Assembly (NCBI GenBank): GCA_003542275.1
Contig: DPKY01000141.1
Span: forward strand, 1,323-13,566
DNA: 12,244 nt
From: Methylococcaceae bacterium
Lineage (GTDB): Bacteria > Pseudomonadota > Gammaproteobacteria > Methylococcales > Methylomonadaceae
Direction of reading: 5' to 3'
This document shows, one piece after another, positions 1-7,409 of the stretch. The notes under the pieces were generated by a model that was given only the letters and a program-made list of their open reading frames with translations, had not been told where the DNA came from and ran no database searches. Both the position numbers and the translations under genes were made by a program. Position 1 is the stretch's first letter. Each line of letters starts with the position of its first letter.

Positions 1-246
1 TGCGTTTTAATTTAAAATAACGTTGGCAAAACAAAATGTTAAATAATAGCGTGTCGATATTATCAAACCGCTGTTTTCGCGCGTTTCATGTCAACGAAAT
101 GAAAATAACGCGAGAATGTGAGAATAATATCATGATAAGGGCTATCAATTCACCCTCTATTTCAGTGTGATAGGAAAATGCGTGAAGCAGGACGCAAACG
201 CAGGCGGCTTGTCTTACGTTTGCGTGTGGAGAGTGAAAAGGTTTTT
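1..246. other. Noncoding region downstream of the efflux operon
   Basis: No convincing gene is visible. All three plus frames meet a stop within the first 20 bases, so a gene ending just left of the window is possible but cannot be tested. Minus-strand ATGs at 89 and 133 reach stops after 8 and 15 codons. The region is AT-rich with two inverted repeats: TTTCAT (84-89) with ATGAAA (99-104), flanked by CGCG on both sides, and a longer stem at 192-225 listed separately. Neither has a good T-run next to it. Confidence 0.5.
192..225 (-). terminator. Stem-loop after the efflux operon, possible terminator or 3' end structure
   Basis: ACGCAAACG (192-200) and CGTTTGCGT (217-225) form a perfect 9-bp inverted repeat around a 16-base loop, 21 bases beyond the stop codon of the RND pump gene. 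The position suits the 3' end of the operon mRNA. Read on the minus strand, the stem is not followed by a proper U-tract, only by a short TTTT about 15 bases later. It is therefore not a textbook intrinsic terminator and may instead protect the 3' end after Rho-dependent termination. Confidence 0.4.
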
Positions 247-3200
247 TTATACTTGCTGCCACTCTTCCTCGCGCTCGTCTACAACGGGGAGTTTAGGTAC
301 AAACAGTTGATAGAGCGTGGGGACGAGCAGGAGGGTCATGGTCGTTGCGCTAAAGAGTCCCCATACAATGACGGTTGCTAAGGGACGCTGAACGTCTGAA
401 CCCAAACCGGTTGCCAGTGAGGCAGGAATTAACCCCAAAATAGCCACCAAAGCCGCGATGATAATAGGGCGCAGGCAACGCACCGCGCCTTTTAATATCG
501 CCTCATTGAGCGGCAGTCCTTGCAAACGCAAAGCGGTGATGGTGCGCACAATGAGCACACCATTCATAATCGATACGCCAAACACCGCAGCAAACCCCAC
601 GCCTGAAGACACATTTAAATTCATATCGCGCAAATACAGCGCTACCGCGCCTCCCACAAAGGCAAAGGGAATGGCAAGTAATAAAATAATCGCCGCCCGC
701 TGTGACGCAAACATGGCAAGCAGTAGCAAATAAATCACGCCAATGGTCATCGGCACAAGCAATTTAAAATGCGTGGCGGCGCGTTGTTGATTTTCAAATT
801 GCCCGCCAAACTGCACCGTATAGCCCATGGGCAACTTGACTTTTTGGGCAACACTGCGCCGTGCTTCGTCAACAAACCCTACTAAATCACGCCCTTCCAC
901 GTTACTGCGCACAACAGCAAAGCGCTGGCCTTTTTCACGACCAATGGACACCACACCCTCGATGGGCTCAATTTTAGCAATTTCTGTAATAGGCACACGT
1001 CCCCCATGATTGGGCAAAGTAATTTGCAGGCTGTTAAAATTGGCGTTATTGCTATCACCGCGCAAAATTAACGGCGTGCGACGAATGCCTTCTTGCACAA
1101 TGCCTAAATTGAGTCCTTCAATTTCAGAGCGCAGTAGCGTTTCAATGCTATCGCTATCAATGCCAAGCCGACCAGCGGCGGTTTTATCAATTTTGACTTG
1201 CAGAAATTTCATGCCGTCATTTTGCTTGGCTACCACATCGCTTGCCCCTGGAATTTGTTTGAGTACAGCAGCAATTTCATTGATTTTTTCGTTTAAAATG
1301 GCCAAGTCCGCGCCGAACAATTTGATCGCCACATCGCCGCGCGTGCCGGTGAGCATTTCAGACACCCGCATTTCAATGGGTTGCGTAAAACTAAAGCCAA
1401 TGCCGGGTGTGTTTTCCATCACGCTGCGGATTTTTTCAATTAACGCCGCTTTGTCTTTGACTTGCCATGTGTCTTGAGGCTTGAGCACTAAAAACGTGTC
1501 GGTTTCATTGAGTCCCATGGGATCAAGTCCCAATTCATCTGAGCCCACGCGCCCTAAAATTGAATCAATTTCAGGTACATTATTGAGCAGATTTTTTTGC
1601 AGTTGTTGATCTAAAATCACCGACTGTGCGAGCGTAATCGATGGCAATTTTTCGACTTGTAAAATCACATCGCCCTCGTCCATATTGGGCATAAACGTAC
1701 TGCCAATTTGCCCAAATGCCAGCAGGGTAACCAGCAGTAAGCTACCGACGACCGTAAACACTTTTTTGGTGTTATCAAGGCACCAAAAAAGTGCGGGTTG
1801 ATAGAGCTGTTGCAATTTCCTTGGCAACCACGGCTCATCATGTGACACTTTTTTGAGCAAATAAGACGCCGTCACGGGAATAATGGTCAGCGATAAAAGC
1901 AGCGAGCCGCTAAGCGCAAACACAATGGTGAGCGCGACGGGCGTGAACAATTTTCCTTCTAAGCCCTGCAATGTTAGAAGCGGTAAAAAAACGATGATAA
2001 TAATTAAAATACCCGACGTAACCGAGCTAGCTACTTCTGCGGTGGCGCGATAAATCACGTGTAAGCGCGGCAAACGCTGGGCGGTTTTTTCATTGGCGAG
2101 ATGCGTAATTAAATTTTCAACCACCACCACCGCCGCATCAACAAGCATTCCAATAGCAATGGCAAGACCGCCCAAGCTCATTAAATTGGCGGACATATTC
2201 ATCGCGTGCATTAAAATAAAGGTAAATAATGCAGAGAGTGGCAACACGATGGCCACCACCACCGCTGCGCGTAAGTTCCCCAAAAATAAAAGTAATAATA
2301 GAATGACTAAAAAAATCGATTCACTGAGCGCATGAAAAACCGTTTCAACGGCTTTATTCACCAGATGGCCACGATTATAAAACACATCAAGGTGCACGCC
2401 AGGCGGTAAGCTGGGTGCCATATCGGCTAATTTAGCTTCAATAGCTTGCACCGTCTGCCGTGCATTCGCGCCGCGCAAACTGAGCACAACGCCGGTGACC
2501 GCTTCTTCCACGCCATTTTTACTCACCGCGCCATAGCGGGTGAGAGCGCCAATGCGCACTTGCGCCACGTCACTTACGCGAATGGCTTCGTGGCCATTGG
2601 CATCAACAACAATGCTGCGTACATCATCGAGTGTTTTAATGCGTCCTTCCGCGCGAACAATGAGCGCTTCTTCACCTTCGGTGATGCGCCCCGCGCCGTC
2701 ATTGCGATTGTTTTTTTCCAGCGCTTGAATTAAATCGGCAATTGTCATGCCCCGCGCGGACATTTTGATGTTATCGGGTATGACTTCAAAACTGCGTACA
2801 TAGCCCCCCAACGCGTTGACATCCGCCACGCCGCTGACAGTGCGCAGAGCGGGGCGAATGACCCAATCCAGTAAATCACGGCGTTGCGTGAGGGATAAAT
2901 CGCCGCCATCAATAGAGAACATAAACAGCTCACCTAGTGGTGTGGTCATGGGGGCTATGCCGCCTTCTACGCCTGCAGGTAAATTGCTCCAGAGCGTATT
3001 GAGCCGTTCGGCAATTTGTTGACGCGCCCAATAAATATCGGTGCCTTCCTCAAAATCAATGGTGATGTCGGTGAGGGCATATTTTGCAATAGAGCGAAGC
3101 ATACTTTGATGGGGAATGCCAAGCAGTTCTACTTCAATGGGCGCGGTGATACGCGCTTCCACTTCTTCGGGGGTCATGCCTGCTGCTTTGACAATAATTT

Positions 3201-3339
3201 TCACTTGCGTGGGGGACACTTCAGGAAATGCGTCAATGGGCAGATGCTTAAACGCGTAAAAGCCAAGCCCCCCAAGTAATAAAACAAATACAAGCACCAG
3301 CAGTCGCTGACTGAGTGAAAAACGAATAATGCCCCTCAT
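247..3339 (-). CDS. Heavy-metal efflux RND pump, CusA/CzcA family
   Basis: This is the inner-membrane proton antiporter that drives metal cations out through an adaptor and an outer membrane channel. At 1030 residues it is full length for the HME-RND family. The layout is TM1 at about 9-29, a large periplasmic domain, TM2-6 at about 341-492, TM7 at about 526-545, a second periplasmic domain, and TM8-12 at about 860-1012. TM4 reads GGLAIAIGMLVDAAVVVVEN (390-409) and carries D401 and E408, matching the CusA relay pair D405/E412. The first position is Ala, as in CusA, not Asp as in CzcA. Against the CusA copper methionines, M672 has a counterpart at M662. By my hand alignment the M573 and M623 positions are Q561 and E612. 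The CusA relay lysine K984 is Ile (I959) here. The substrate is therefore unresolved, Cu/Ag or a divalent metal. The start overlaps the adaptor stop (ATGA), with GGGAG 9 bases upstream of the ATG. Confidence 0.93.
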   Translation of the reverse strand: MRGIIRFSLSQRLLVLVFVLLLGGLGFYAFKHLPIDAFPEVSPTQVKIIVKAAGMTPEEVEARITAPIEVELLGIPHQSMLRSIAKYALTDITIDFEEGTDIYWARQQIAERLNTLWSNLPAGVEGGIAPMTTPLGELFMFSIDGGDLSLTQRRDLLDWVIRPALRTVSGVADVNALGGYVRSFEVIPDNIKMSARGMTIADLIQALEKNNRNDGAGRITEGEEALIVRAEGRIKTLDDVRSIVVDANGHEAIRVSDVAQVRIGALTRYGAVSKNGVEEAVTGVVLSLRGANARQTVQAIEAKLADMAPSLPPGVHLDVFYNRGHLVNKAVETVFHALSESIFLVILLLLLFLGNLRAAVVVAIVLPLSALFTFILMHAMNMSANLMSLGGLAIAIGMLVDAAVVVVENLITHLANEKTAQRLPRLHVIYRATAEVASSVTSGILIIIIVFLPLLTLQGLEGKLFTPVALTIVFALSGSLLLSLTIIPVTASYLLKKVSHDEPWLPRKLQQLYQPALFWCLDNTKKVFTVVGSLLLVTLLAFGQIGSTFMPNMDEGDVILQVEKLPSITLAQSVILDQQLQKNLLNNVPEIDSILGRVGSDELGLDPMGLNETDTFLVLKPQDTWQVKDKAALIEKIRSVMENTPGIGFSFTQPIEMRVSEMLTGTRGDVAIKLFGADLAILNEKINEIAAVLKQIPGASDVVAKQNDGMKFLQVKIDKTAAGRLGIDSDSIETLLRSEIEGLNLGIVQEGIRRTPLILRGDSNNANFNSLQITLPNHGGRVPITEIAKIEPIEGVVSIGREKGQRFAVVRSNVEGRDLVGFVDEARRSVAQKVKLPMGYTVQFGGQFENQQRAATHFKLLVPMTIGVIYLLLLAMFASQRAAIILLLAIPFAFVGGAVALYLRDMNLNVSSGVGFAAVFGVSIMNGVLIVRTITALRLQGLPLNEAILKGAVRCLRPIIIAALVAILGLIPASLATGLGSDVQRPLATVIVWGLFSATTMTLLLVPTLYQLFVPKLPVVDEREEEWQQV

Positions 3340-4427
3340 TGCTCAGCACTCCCAACCCCTAGCCAATTGGCTTTGAGCACCGCTGCGCCTTTGAGTGCGA
3401 TGGTTTCAGTGCCACGCAAGTTGCCTTGAATAATGGTTTCTTCGTCTTCTTTGCTAATAAGGGTAATGGGCGTTACGATAAAGCCACTGTCATGGCGTAC
3501 AAAAATAAACGCTTTGTCATCGTTTTGCGCAATCGCGGTATTTGGCACGCGAAATAGCACATCTTTGCTGACTTTGTCGATGTGAACAGTCACTTTTTGT
3601 CCAACACGAATGTCACCATGTTCTTGATTGACGACTGCGCGGACAAGAATGGTCTGGTCGTCTACATTTACACTTTGCCCAATGAGGCTAATTTGCGCGG
3701 TAATAGATGTGCCTTCGACGCTGACAGGGTCACCCACATTGAGCGCATTCACACGCTCTTGTGGCACCGCAATGTCGAGCCAGAGGGTGTGTAAATCCGC
3801 CACGCGATACAGCGGCGTGAGCGTGTCAACCCTCGCGCCCACTACCGCCATGCGTTCAATCACAACACCAGCAAGCGGTGAGCGAACGGTTAGATGACTG
3901 TCTAATTTTTCCGTCGCTCGCGCGGCATTGCCACCGGCAAGTTCAAGGAGTTGCCCCGCTTCTTTCATGTTAATTTGCGCGGCATTGAATTGACTTTGCG
4001 TTTCTTGAACACGCCGCGTTGCAATAATGCCTTCTTGCGCGAGCGATTTATCACGCTGATAGGCCGCACTCGCTAAATTGAGTGCGCTTTGCGCTTTGAG
4101 ATAATTGCTTTGCAAAGTGAGTAAATTGGGGCTGTCAATGTGTGCTAACACTTCGCCTTTTTTAACACTGTCACCGATTGCGGCGTTGAGTTTTTGGATA
4201 ATCCCCATGTGTGGGGCGCTAATCACGTAGTCATTGTTGTTTGGAATGAGCACTTTTGCCGGGGCGTTGAGCACGGGAATGTGAGTGATGGGCGTGAGCT
4301 TGCCTTCTGTAATGCCCAAATTTTCAATATGTGCCGTAGAGAGTTTAATCAGCGGTGGCGCGTTTTCCTCTGCAAAACTGGGGGGGATAAGTACAACAAG
4401 GCTCATTGCAAGAAGCATTTTTTTCAT
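3336..4427 (-). CDS. Periplasmic adaptor (membrane fusion protein), CusB/CzcB type
   Basis: This protein bridges the RND pump and the outer membrane channel in the periplasm. The 363-residue product starts with a Sec signal peptide (MKKMLLAMSL...PSFA, about 1-19, probable cut before EENA). The family order follows: a lipoyl-like half at about 68-98 (SAPHMGIIQKL...GDSVKKGEVL), an alpha-helical hairpin at about 100-165, the second lipoyl half at about 180-212 (VRSPLAGVVIE), a beta-barrel at about 213-285, and a membrane-proximal domain at about 290-355. The N-terminal copper-binding methionines of CusB are not evident, since the mature chain has few Met (M74, M154, M193). There is also no CzcB-like His-rich N-terminus. 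Translation is coupled to the flanking genes by ATGA overlaps on both sides, and the start has a strong AGGAGA ribosome site. Confidence 0.9.
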   Translation of the reverse strand: MKKMLLAMSLVVLIPPSFAEENAPPLIKLSTAHIENLGITEGKLTPITHIPVLNAPAKVLIPNNNDYVISAPHMGIIQKLNAAIGDSVKKGEVLAHIDSPNLLTLQSNYLKAQSALNLASAAYQRDKSLAQEGIIATRRVQETQSQFNAAQINMKEAGQLLELAGGNAARATEKLDSHLTVRSPLAGVVIERMAVVGARVDTLTPLYRVADLHTLWLDIAVPQERVNALNVGDPVSVEGTSITAQISLIGQSVNVDDQTILVRAVVNQEHGDIRVGQKVTVHIDKVSKDVLFRVPNTAIAQNDDKAFIFVRHDSGFIVTPITLISKEDEETIIQGNLRGTETIALKGAAVLKANWLGVGSAEQ

Positions 4428-5686
4428 GGCAGTTCTCCTACGGCTTGATTATAAAAAGCGTAATCTCTCTCTTGGATTAAAGCGCGTTCTTTGGCGGCCA
4501 GTTCAGCGAGTTGGGTTTGCGATTGAATTTTGAGTAAATCAATTAAATCAATTTCGCCCACAGAAAAACTCAAGCGTGTCAGGGTTAAGTGTTTTTGCGC
4601 AACGGCGTTCAGTTCATTGGCAATGGTGAGTTCGGCTTTGTTTATGTCGATGTTATGCTCGGCTTCATGATGACTTTGCTCTAAATCACGAAAGAGTTGG
4701 TCGCGCTGTGCACGCAGTTGATTGAGTTCGACATTGAGCGCCGCGAGTTGTGGTTCGAGGTGTGCTTGGCCACCAAAAGGCACGCTCACGCCGATATTAA
4801 AACTTTCTGTATTATTACTGCGCACATCATGGTTGCTTGGGCGGTCACTGTTCACGCCGACAGTCACATTCGTTTGCCCTGAACCCACTAAACTTAGCGC
4901 GTCCAGTTCAGCTTGTTTGCGCTCGATGAGTTGTTGAAAGGCTTGTAGGGCAGGGTGCGTGGCGCTAATCTCAGCGGTTTTGCTAAGTGATTCACGATAC
5001 ATGGCCGGCATTTTGGTGGTTTGCGTTAACGTCGCGTAACGTTTTCTTGCGTGCATGACCTCTGCCTGTGCTAAGGTTAACGCGGAGCGTTTTTTTAACA
5101 CCTCTGTTTGAATTAACAGCGCGTCTGTTTGCGCTAAATCGCCCGCATTGACGCGCCGTGTAATATCACTGGCAAGTTGCTGGGCAGCAGCCATGTCAAT
5201 GGTCGCTTGTTCAAGGCGCAAATCTTGGAGTGCCACGTCCCAAATGGCGGCACGAACCAGCCCTGCTATGCGCCAGTGTGTCATGGCATTTTGCGTGGCG
5301 GCACTATTTTCAGCGCGGCTTGCGGTAAGTTGATTTGCGTCACGTTGGCCAATATTCCATAATGGCACCTCAACGGTGCCGTCAACGTAGTGAAGTGTGC
5401 CACTGGTGGCTTCTTGGTAGCGAAGGCCCGCTACGAGCGCACCGGCTGTCCAGCTCTCGCCACGCTGTTTTATGGCTTGCGCTTCACGCTCCAGCGCGTG
5501 GAGCCATTGTTGGTCGGGGTGATTGTCTAACGTGAGCGTGATAAGCGTTGAGAGTGTCAGCTGCTGGTCAACAACAAGCGGATCGTGATGTGCCACAACC
5601 GCAAATGCGTCTTCAGCGCCTTCACTGAGTGCTGGCAAAAAAAACAACGTAAGCAAGCTCACTTGCAATAAAAAAACAGGTAACAT
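4424..5686 (-). CDS. Outer membrane efflux channel, TolC/CzcC family
   Basis: This is the outer membrane exit duct of the tripartite metal pump. I chose the ATG at 5686 (420 residues) because it begins directly with a hydrophobic signal peptide (MLPVFLLQVSLLTLFFLPAL, likely cut near SEGA/EDA). The frame stays open to a TTG at 5719, but that start has no Shine-Dalgarno and would add a poor N-terminus. The two outer membrane efflux repeats show as related segments, VNAGDLAQTDALLIQTE (about 179-195) and FSVGEIDLIDLLKIQSQ (about 374-390), each within long coiled-coil helices. A Gly/Asn-rich beta segment sits at about 263-306 (SLVGSGQTNVTVGVN to GVSVPFGG). There is no lipobox cysteine, so it is probably not a lipoprotein, unlike many members of the wider family. 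Its stop overlaps the adaptor start (ATGA), and 67 bases separate it from the small upstream gene. Confidence 0.87.
   Translation of the reverse strand: MLPVFLLQVSLLTLFFLPALSEGAEDAFAVVAHHDPLVVDQQLTLSTLITLTLDNHPDQQWLHALEREAQAIKQRGESWTAGALVAGLRYQEATSGTLHYVDGTVEVPLWNIGQRDANQLTASRAENSAATQNAMTHWRIAGLVRAAIWDVALQDLRLEQATIDMAAAQQLASDITRRVNAGDLAQTDALLIQTEVLKKRSALTLAQAEVMHARKRYATLTQTTKMPAMYRESLSKTAEISATHPALQAFQQLIERKQAELDALSLVGSGQTNVTVGVNSDRPSNHDVRSNNTESFNIGVSVPFGGQAHLEPQLAALNVELNQLRAQRDQLFRDLEQSHHEAEHNIDINKAELTIANELNAVAQKHLTLTRLSFSVGEIDLIDLLKIQSQTQLAELAAKERALIQERDYAFYNQAVGELP
4434..4439 (-). promoter_or_regulatory. Strong ribosome binding site of the adaptor gene
   Basis: On the minus strand, AGGAGA lies 6 bases upstream of the adaptor ATG (4425-4427), inside the last codons of the outer membrane channel gene. 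It fixes the adaptor start. It also suggests that the adaptor is initiated efficiently in its own right as well as by coupling through the ATGA overlap. Confidence 0.75.
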
Positions 5687-5720
5687 AAAAAACTCGCACG
5701 GGCTAATAAAAAACGGCAAA

Positions 5721-5739
5721 GCGATAAGCTAAGTATCGC
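5721..5739. repeat. Inverted repeat between the small gene and the channel gene
   Basis: GCGATA (5721-5726) and TATCGC (5734-5739) form a perfect 6-bp inverted repeat with a 7-base spacer, in the 67-base gap ahead of the outer membrane channel gene. It could be a small RNA hairpin between the first two cistrons or a protein-binding palindrome. It has the same 6-7-6 geometry as the palindrome at 6163-6181 but a different arm sequence. No T-run follows on the minus strand, so a terminator is unlikely. Confidence 0.4.
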
Positions 5740-5753
5740 GCAATAAAGATTGA

Positions 5754-6155
5754 TTAACGCAATGCGGGCGGTGCGCGAGGTGAGGCGATAGACAGCGTCA
5801 GCGCGGCGCGAAGAGGTACCGTATCGTAGGCAAAAGGCTGCCTCCAGTAAGAGGCAAATAGGAGGGTGAGAACAAAAAATAAAGCCCCCAGTACGCTACA
5901 CGCGCCTAAGCGTTGCTGGATTTTGCGTTCATTTTTGATACCAGGACTCACGACCACTGTATTATCGTTTTGCGCGATAACTTGATGCAACGCAGGCAGC
6001 GCGTAGCAGGGCGCATTGACCTGTTCAAACTCAGGCAAATGGATAGCCGATTCGGGCGCGTGGCTTGGCGAAACGTGGGCGTGAATGAGCGGTGCGGCAA
6101 ATTGCAGCAAGGTCAATACAACAATAATGAATAATCGAATCACTAAAATCATCAT
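5754..6155 (-). CDS. Small exported His-containing protein, first gene of the metal efflux operon
   Basis: I do not recognise the family with certainty. The 133-residue product has an N-terminal hydrophobic segment (about 3-24) that reads as a signal peptide ending around PLIHA. Next comes a His cluster, H25, H27, H32 and H39 (HAHVSPSH...IH). A polar stretch contains C50, a second hydrophobic segment (about 85-103) follows, and the short tail ends SPRAPPALR. The His cluster next to the predicted cleavage site, and the position as first gene before channel, adaptor and pump, suggest a periplasmic metal-binding or metal-sensing accessory factor. This is inference. Small signal-peptide proteins with a comparable RAPP-type tail are, as far as I recall, found near metal resistance genes. 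Tandem ATGs at 6155 and 6152 are both possible starts, and no clear Shine-Dalgarno is present. Confidence 0.65.
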   Translation of the reverse strand: MMILVIRLFIIVVLTLLQFAAPLIHAHVSPSHAPESAIHLPEFEQVNAPCYALPALHQVIAQNDNTVVVSPGIKNERKIQQRLGACSVLGALFFVLTLLFASYWRQPFAYDTVPLRAALTLSIASPRAPPALR

Positions 6156-6162
6156 CCAATGC

Positions 6163-6181
6163 TATGCGATAAACACGCATA
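6163..6181. promoter_or_regulatory. Operator-like palindrome in the divergent efflux/anmK intergenic region
   Basis: TATGCG-ATAAACA-CGCATA is a perfect 6-bp inverted repeat with a 7-base spacer, 8 bases upstream of the first efflux operon ATG (6155). It is flanked by TGC/GCA that would extend the symmetry with a 2-base offset. A weak promoter reading toward the operon can be drawn as TTGTCA (6194-6189), a 17-base spacer and TATCGC (6171-6166), which would place the palindrome over the -10 element. That arrangement would suit a repressor or a MerR-like activator, but no regulator gene lies in the window. The 54-base interval must also hold the anmK promoter, unless anmK is transcribed from within the efflux gene. 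Confidence 0.4.
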
Positions 6182-6209
6182 ATGCAAATGACAAAATGAT
6201 GGCGATAAC

Positions 6210-7346
6210 ATGGCGCAGTGCATTTCTATGAGTAAGCAGCAGGCACTTTATATTGGTTTAATGTCAGGCACTAGCCTCGATGGCATTGATGCGGTCTTGG
6301 TGGATTTGCATGACGATAAAATAGAGGTGATGGCTTTTGAGTATTTGCCTTTTTCGTCTGCTATTCAACACCAACTTCATCAACTTAGCGCCCCCAATGC
6401 ACGCGTTTCGCTACAAACCTTTGGTGAATTAGACACTACGCTGGGGCTGTTATTTGCAAAAACGGTTAACGCGCTACTGGCTAAAACGTCTATTGCTCCG
6501 TCGCAAATTAAGGCCATTGGCAGTCACGGTCAAACGGTGTATCACGCACCTGTCGGGCCGTTTCCCTTTACGCTGCAAATTGGTGACCCTAACTGCATTG
6601 CGCAACATACGCATATCACCACCGTAGCCGATTTTCGTCGACGCGATATTGCCGCAGGCGGGCAGGGGGCGCCGCTCGTGCCCGCGTTTCATCGCGCCAT
6701 GTTCGCGTCAACACACGAAACGCGTTGCGTGGTGAACATTGGCGGCATTGCTAATGTGACCGTTTTACCCGCTGACAATGAAAAACCTGTTATGGGCTTT
6801 GATACCGGCCCAGGTAATACACTCATTAACCAATGGATAAAACGGCATTTGTCTTGTGATTACGATAAACAAGGCGCGTGGGCAAAAACGGGGAATGTGA
6901 ATTTTGCGCTTGTGCAGCAATTAAAACAAGACCCCTATTTTCAGGCACCGCCGCCCAAAAGCACGGGCGTGGATTATTTTTCCCTTGATTGGCTAGACAA
7001 GCACTGTCAGTTAACTGCTTACGCGCCACAAACACTTCAAGCGAGTTTAACCTATTTAACTGCGCTCACCATCTGCGAAGCCATTGCAGCTATCGCACCA
7101 GACACATCACGCATCTTGGTGTGCGGTGGTGGGGGACATAATGCGTACTTAATGCAATTATTACGCGAAAACGCCCCTTGCCTCGTCCATTCTACCGCCG
7201 AATTTGGATTGCATCCCGACCATGTTGAAGCGGTGGCGTTTGCATGGCTAGCCAAGCAAACACTCTGTGGCAAAGCGGGCAATCTGCAAGCAGTGACGGG
7301 CGCACAGTCTGAGGTCATTTTAGGTGGCATTTATTACGTCCATTAA
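6210..7346 (+). CDS. anmK: Anhydro-N-acetylmuramic acid kinase
   Basis: AnmK is a cytoplasmic enzyme of peptidoglycan recycling. It uses ATP to convert 1,6-anhydro-MurNAc to MurNAc-6-phosphate, hydrolysing the anhydro ring while phosphorylating. The 378-residue product carries the family motifs: GLMSGTSLDGIDAV (16-29), GSHGQTVYHAP (104-114), GDPNCIAQ...VADFRRRDIAAGGQGAPLVP (125-158), NIGGIANVT (176-184), GFDTGPGN (196-203) with the likely catalytic Asp at D198, PPPKSTG (247-253), VCGGGGHN (304-311) and a VTGA...LGGIYY tail. It is slightly longer than E. coli AnmK (about 369). ATG 6210 and ATG 6228 are both plausible; the conserved core begins only at about residue 12, and neither has a strong ribosome site. 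It diverges from the metal efflux operon and lies 63 bases before gltX, probably unrelated to either in function. Confidence 0.95.
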   Translation: MAQCISMSKQQALYIGLMSGTSLDGIDAVLVDLHDDKIEVMAFEYLPFSSAIQHQLHQLSAPNARVSLQTFGELDTTLGLLFAKTVNALLAKTSIAPSQIKAIGSHGQTVYHAPVGPFPFTLQIGDPNCIAQHTHITTVADFRRRDIAAGGQGAPLVPAFHRAMFASTHETRCVVNIGGIANVTVLPADNEKPVMGFDTGPGNTLINQWIKRHLSCDYDKQGAWAKTGNVNFALVQQLKQDPYFQAPPPKSTGVDYFSLDWLDKHCQLTAYAPQTLQASLTYLTALTICEAIAAIAPDTSRILVCGGGGHNAYLMQLLRENAPCLVHSTAEFGLHPDHVEAVAFAWLAKQTLCGKAGNLQAVTGAQSEVILGGIYYVH

Positions 7347-7409
7347 CATATTTTTTACCATTTCACTCCATTCTTTCTTTCACTTTAATTTATTTTAGGT
7401 TTTTTTATT

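Noticed and set aside
89..94. TTGACA on the minus strand as a -35 element
   Set aside because: No acceptable -10 at 16-18 bases (the nearest, GATAAT, is about 24 bases away), and no gene start is seen downstream within the window.
178..381. Small Arg-rich plus-strand open frame
   Set aside because: Two thirds of it lies antisense to the end of the pump gene, and the rest covers the 192-225 stem-loop. Composition is consistent with chance.
247..3339. Firm assignment of the pump as copper/silver CusA
   Set aside because: The TM4 pattern agrees, but two of the three copper methionine positions and the relay Lys do not.
5687..5719. Longer outer membrane channel starting at TTG 5719
   Set aside because: There is no Shine-Dalgarno, the start codon is rare, and the extra residues precede a signal peptide that is well formed from ATG 5686.
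5721..6208. Repeated heptamer GCGATAA at 5721, 5974, 6166 and 6202 as a possible regulatory motif
   Set aside because: The same heptamer also occurs inside unrelated genes (gltX, ntrB, srmB), so it probably reflects base and codon preference.
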